Positions 63,934-64,000 of a DNA stretch of 64,000 bases are shown piece by piece. The notes beneath the pieces are model-generated. The model saw nothing but the letters and a program-made list of their open reading frames with translations. It ran no database searches and had not been told where the DNA came from. Where the stretch lies: assembly GCA_020629515.1 (NCBI GenBank), contig JAHDDE010000017.1, positions 16,648 to 80,647 of the forward strand, in the 5' to 3' direction. The translations under genes were made by a program, and so were the position numbers. The stretch is from Saprospiraceae bacterium (lineage in GTDB: Bacteria > Bacteroidota > Bacteroidia > Chitinophagales > Saprospiraceae). Position 1 is the first letter of the stretch. Each line of letters opens with the position of its first letter.

Positions 63934-64000
63934 TCCATAATTTTTTATGATTCTCATAAAGTTGTAAACCGTCGTTATTAGGGTCACCACATCTCATAAT

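Overview
This AT-rich, gene-dense window is ordinary chromosomal DNA from a member of the Bacteroidota. My best guess is a marine relative of the Saprospiraceae, but the phylum is much safer than the family. The evidence is the set of lineage-typical proteins: an extended 310-residue NusB, a BT_3928-type DoxX protein, DUF1599, DUF5683, TSP3-repeat OmpA, bifunctional HisB and HisIE, and a DciA-like protein beside RecF. Many starts are also preceded by the phylum's -7 promoter element, TAnnTTTG. I see no insertion sequence, prophage, CRISPR array, tRNA or rRNA.

Layout. 1-8.2 kb: tail of a 7TM-HD phosphohydrolase, coaE and yigZ, a DUF1599/DoxX pair, then nusB-guaA-lipoprotein-rRNA/tRNA methyltransferase. 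8.2-17.5 kb: aminotransferase, short asparaginase, a large OmpA/TSP3 protein, purE-purK divergent from pyrC, ribH, a membrane TPR protein and pdhA. 17.5-26 kb: recF-dciA, a subtilase, recQ overlapping a glycosyltransferase, a DUF2147 protein and a two-gene ABC exporter. 26-33.3 kb: a complete his operon (GDCBHA-F-IE) behind a histidine leader peptide and attenuator, with a possible 47-residue ORF at its end. 33.5-37.2 kb: 5-oxoprolinase genes pxpABC overlapping a PBP4-type peptidase. 37.2-42.9 kb (minus strand): trpE-G-C-F-B-A behind a Trp-Trp leader peptide and attenuator, but with no trpD. 42.8-57.9 kb: a giant AsmA-like protein, a fused peptide-ABC ATPase, fmt, an OmpA-SPOR protein, DUF5683-parB-parA-metallohydrolase, a peptide-binding lipoprotein, lipB, and a nitrilase divergent from a class V PLP enzyme. 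58-64 kb: transketolase, then a flippase, a response regulator fused to a family 2 glycosyltransferase, a STAS protein and a soluble histidine kinase.

How it fits together. Two amino-acid operons each carry a leader peptide rich in codons for their own product, followed by a strong hairpin and a T-run. The sequence therefore predicts ribosome-mediated attenuation in a phylum without classical Shine-Dalgarno use. The most unusual locus is the last one. A cytosolic glycosyltransferase carries its own receiver domain and sits beside a kinase and a STAS protein that lacks the usual phospho-serine. This suggests a phospho-signal acting directly on glycan synthesis rather than on transcription.
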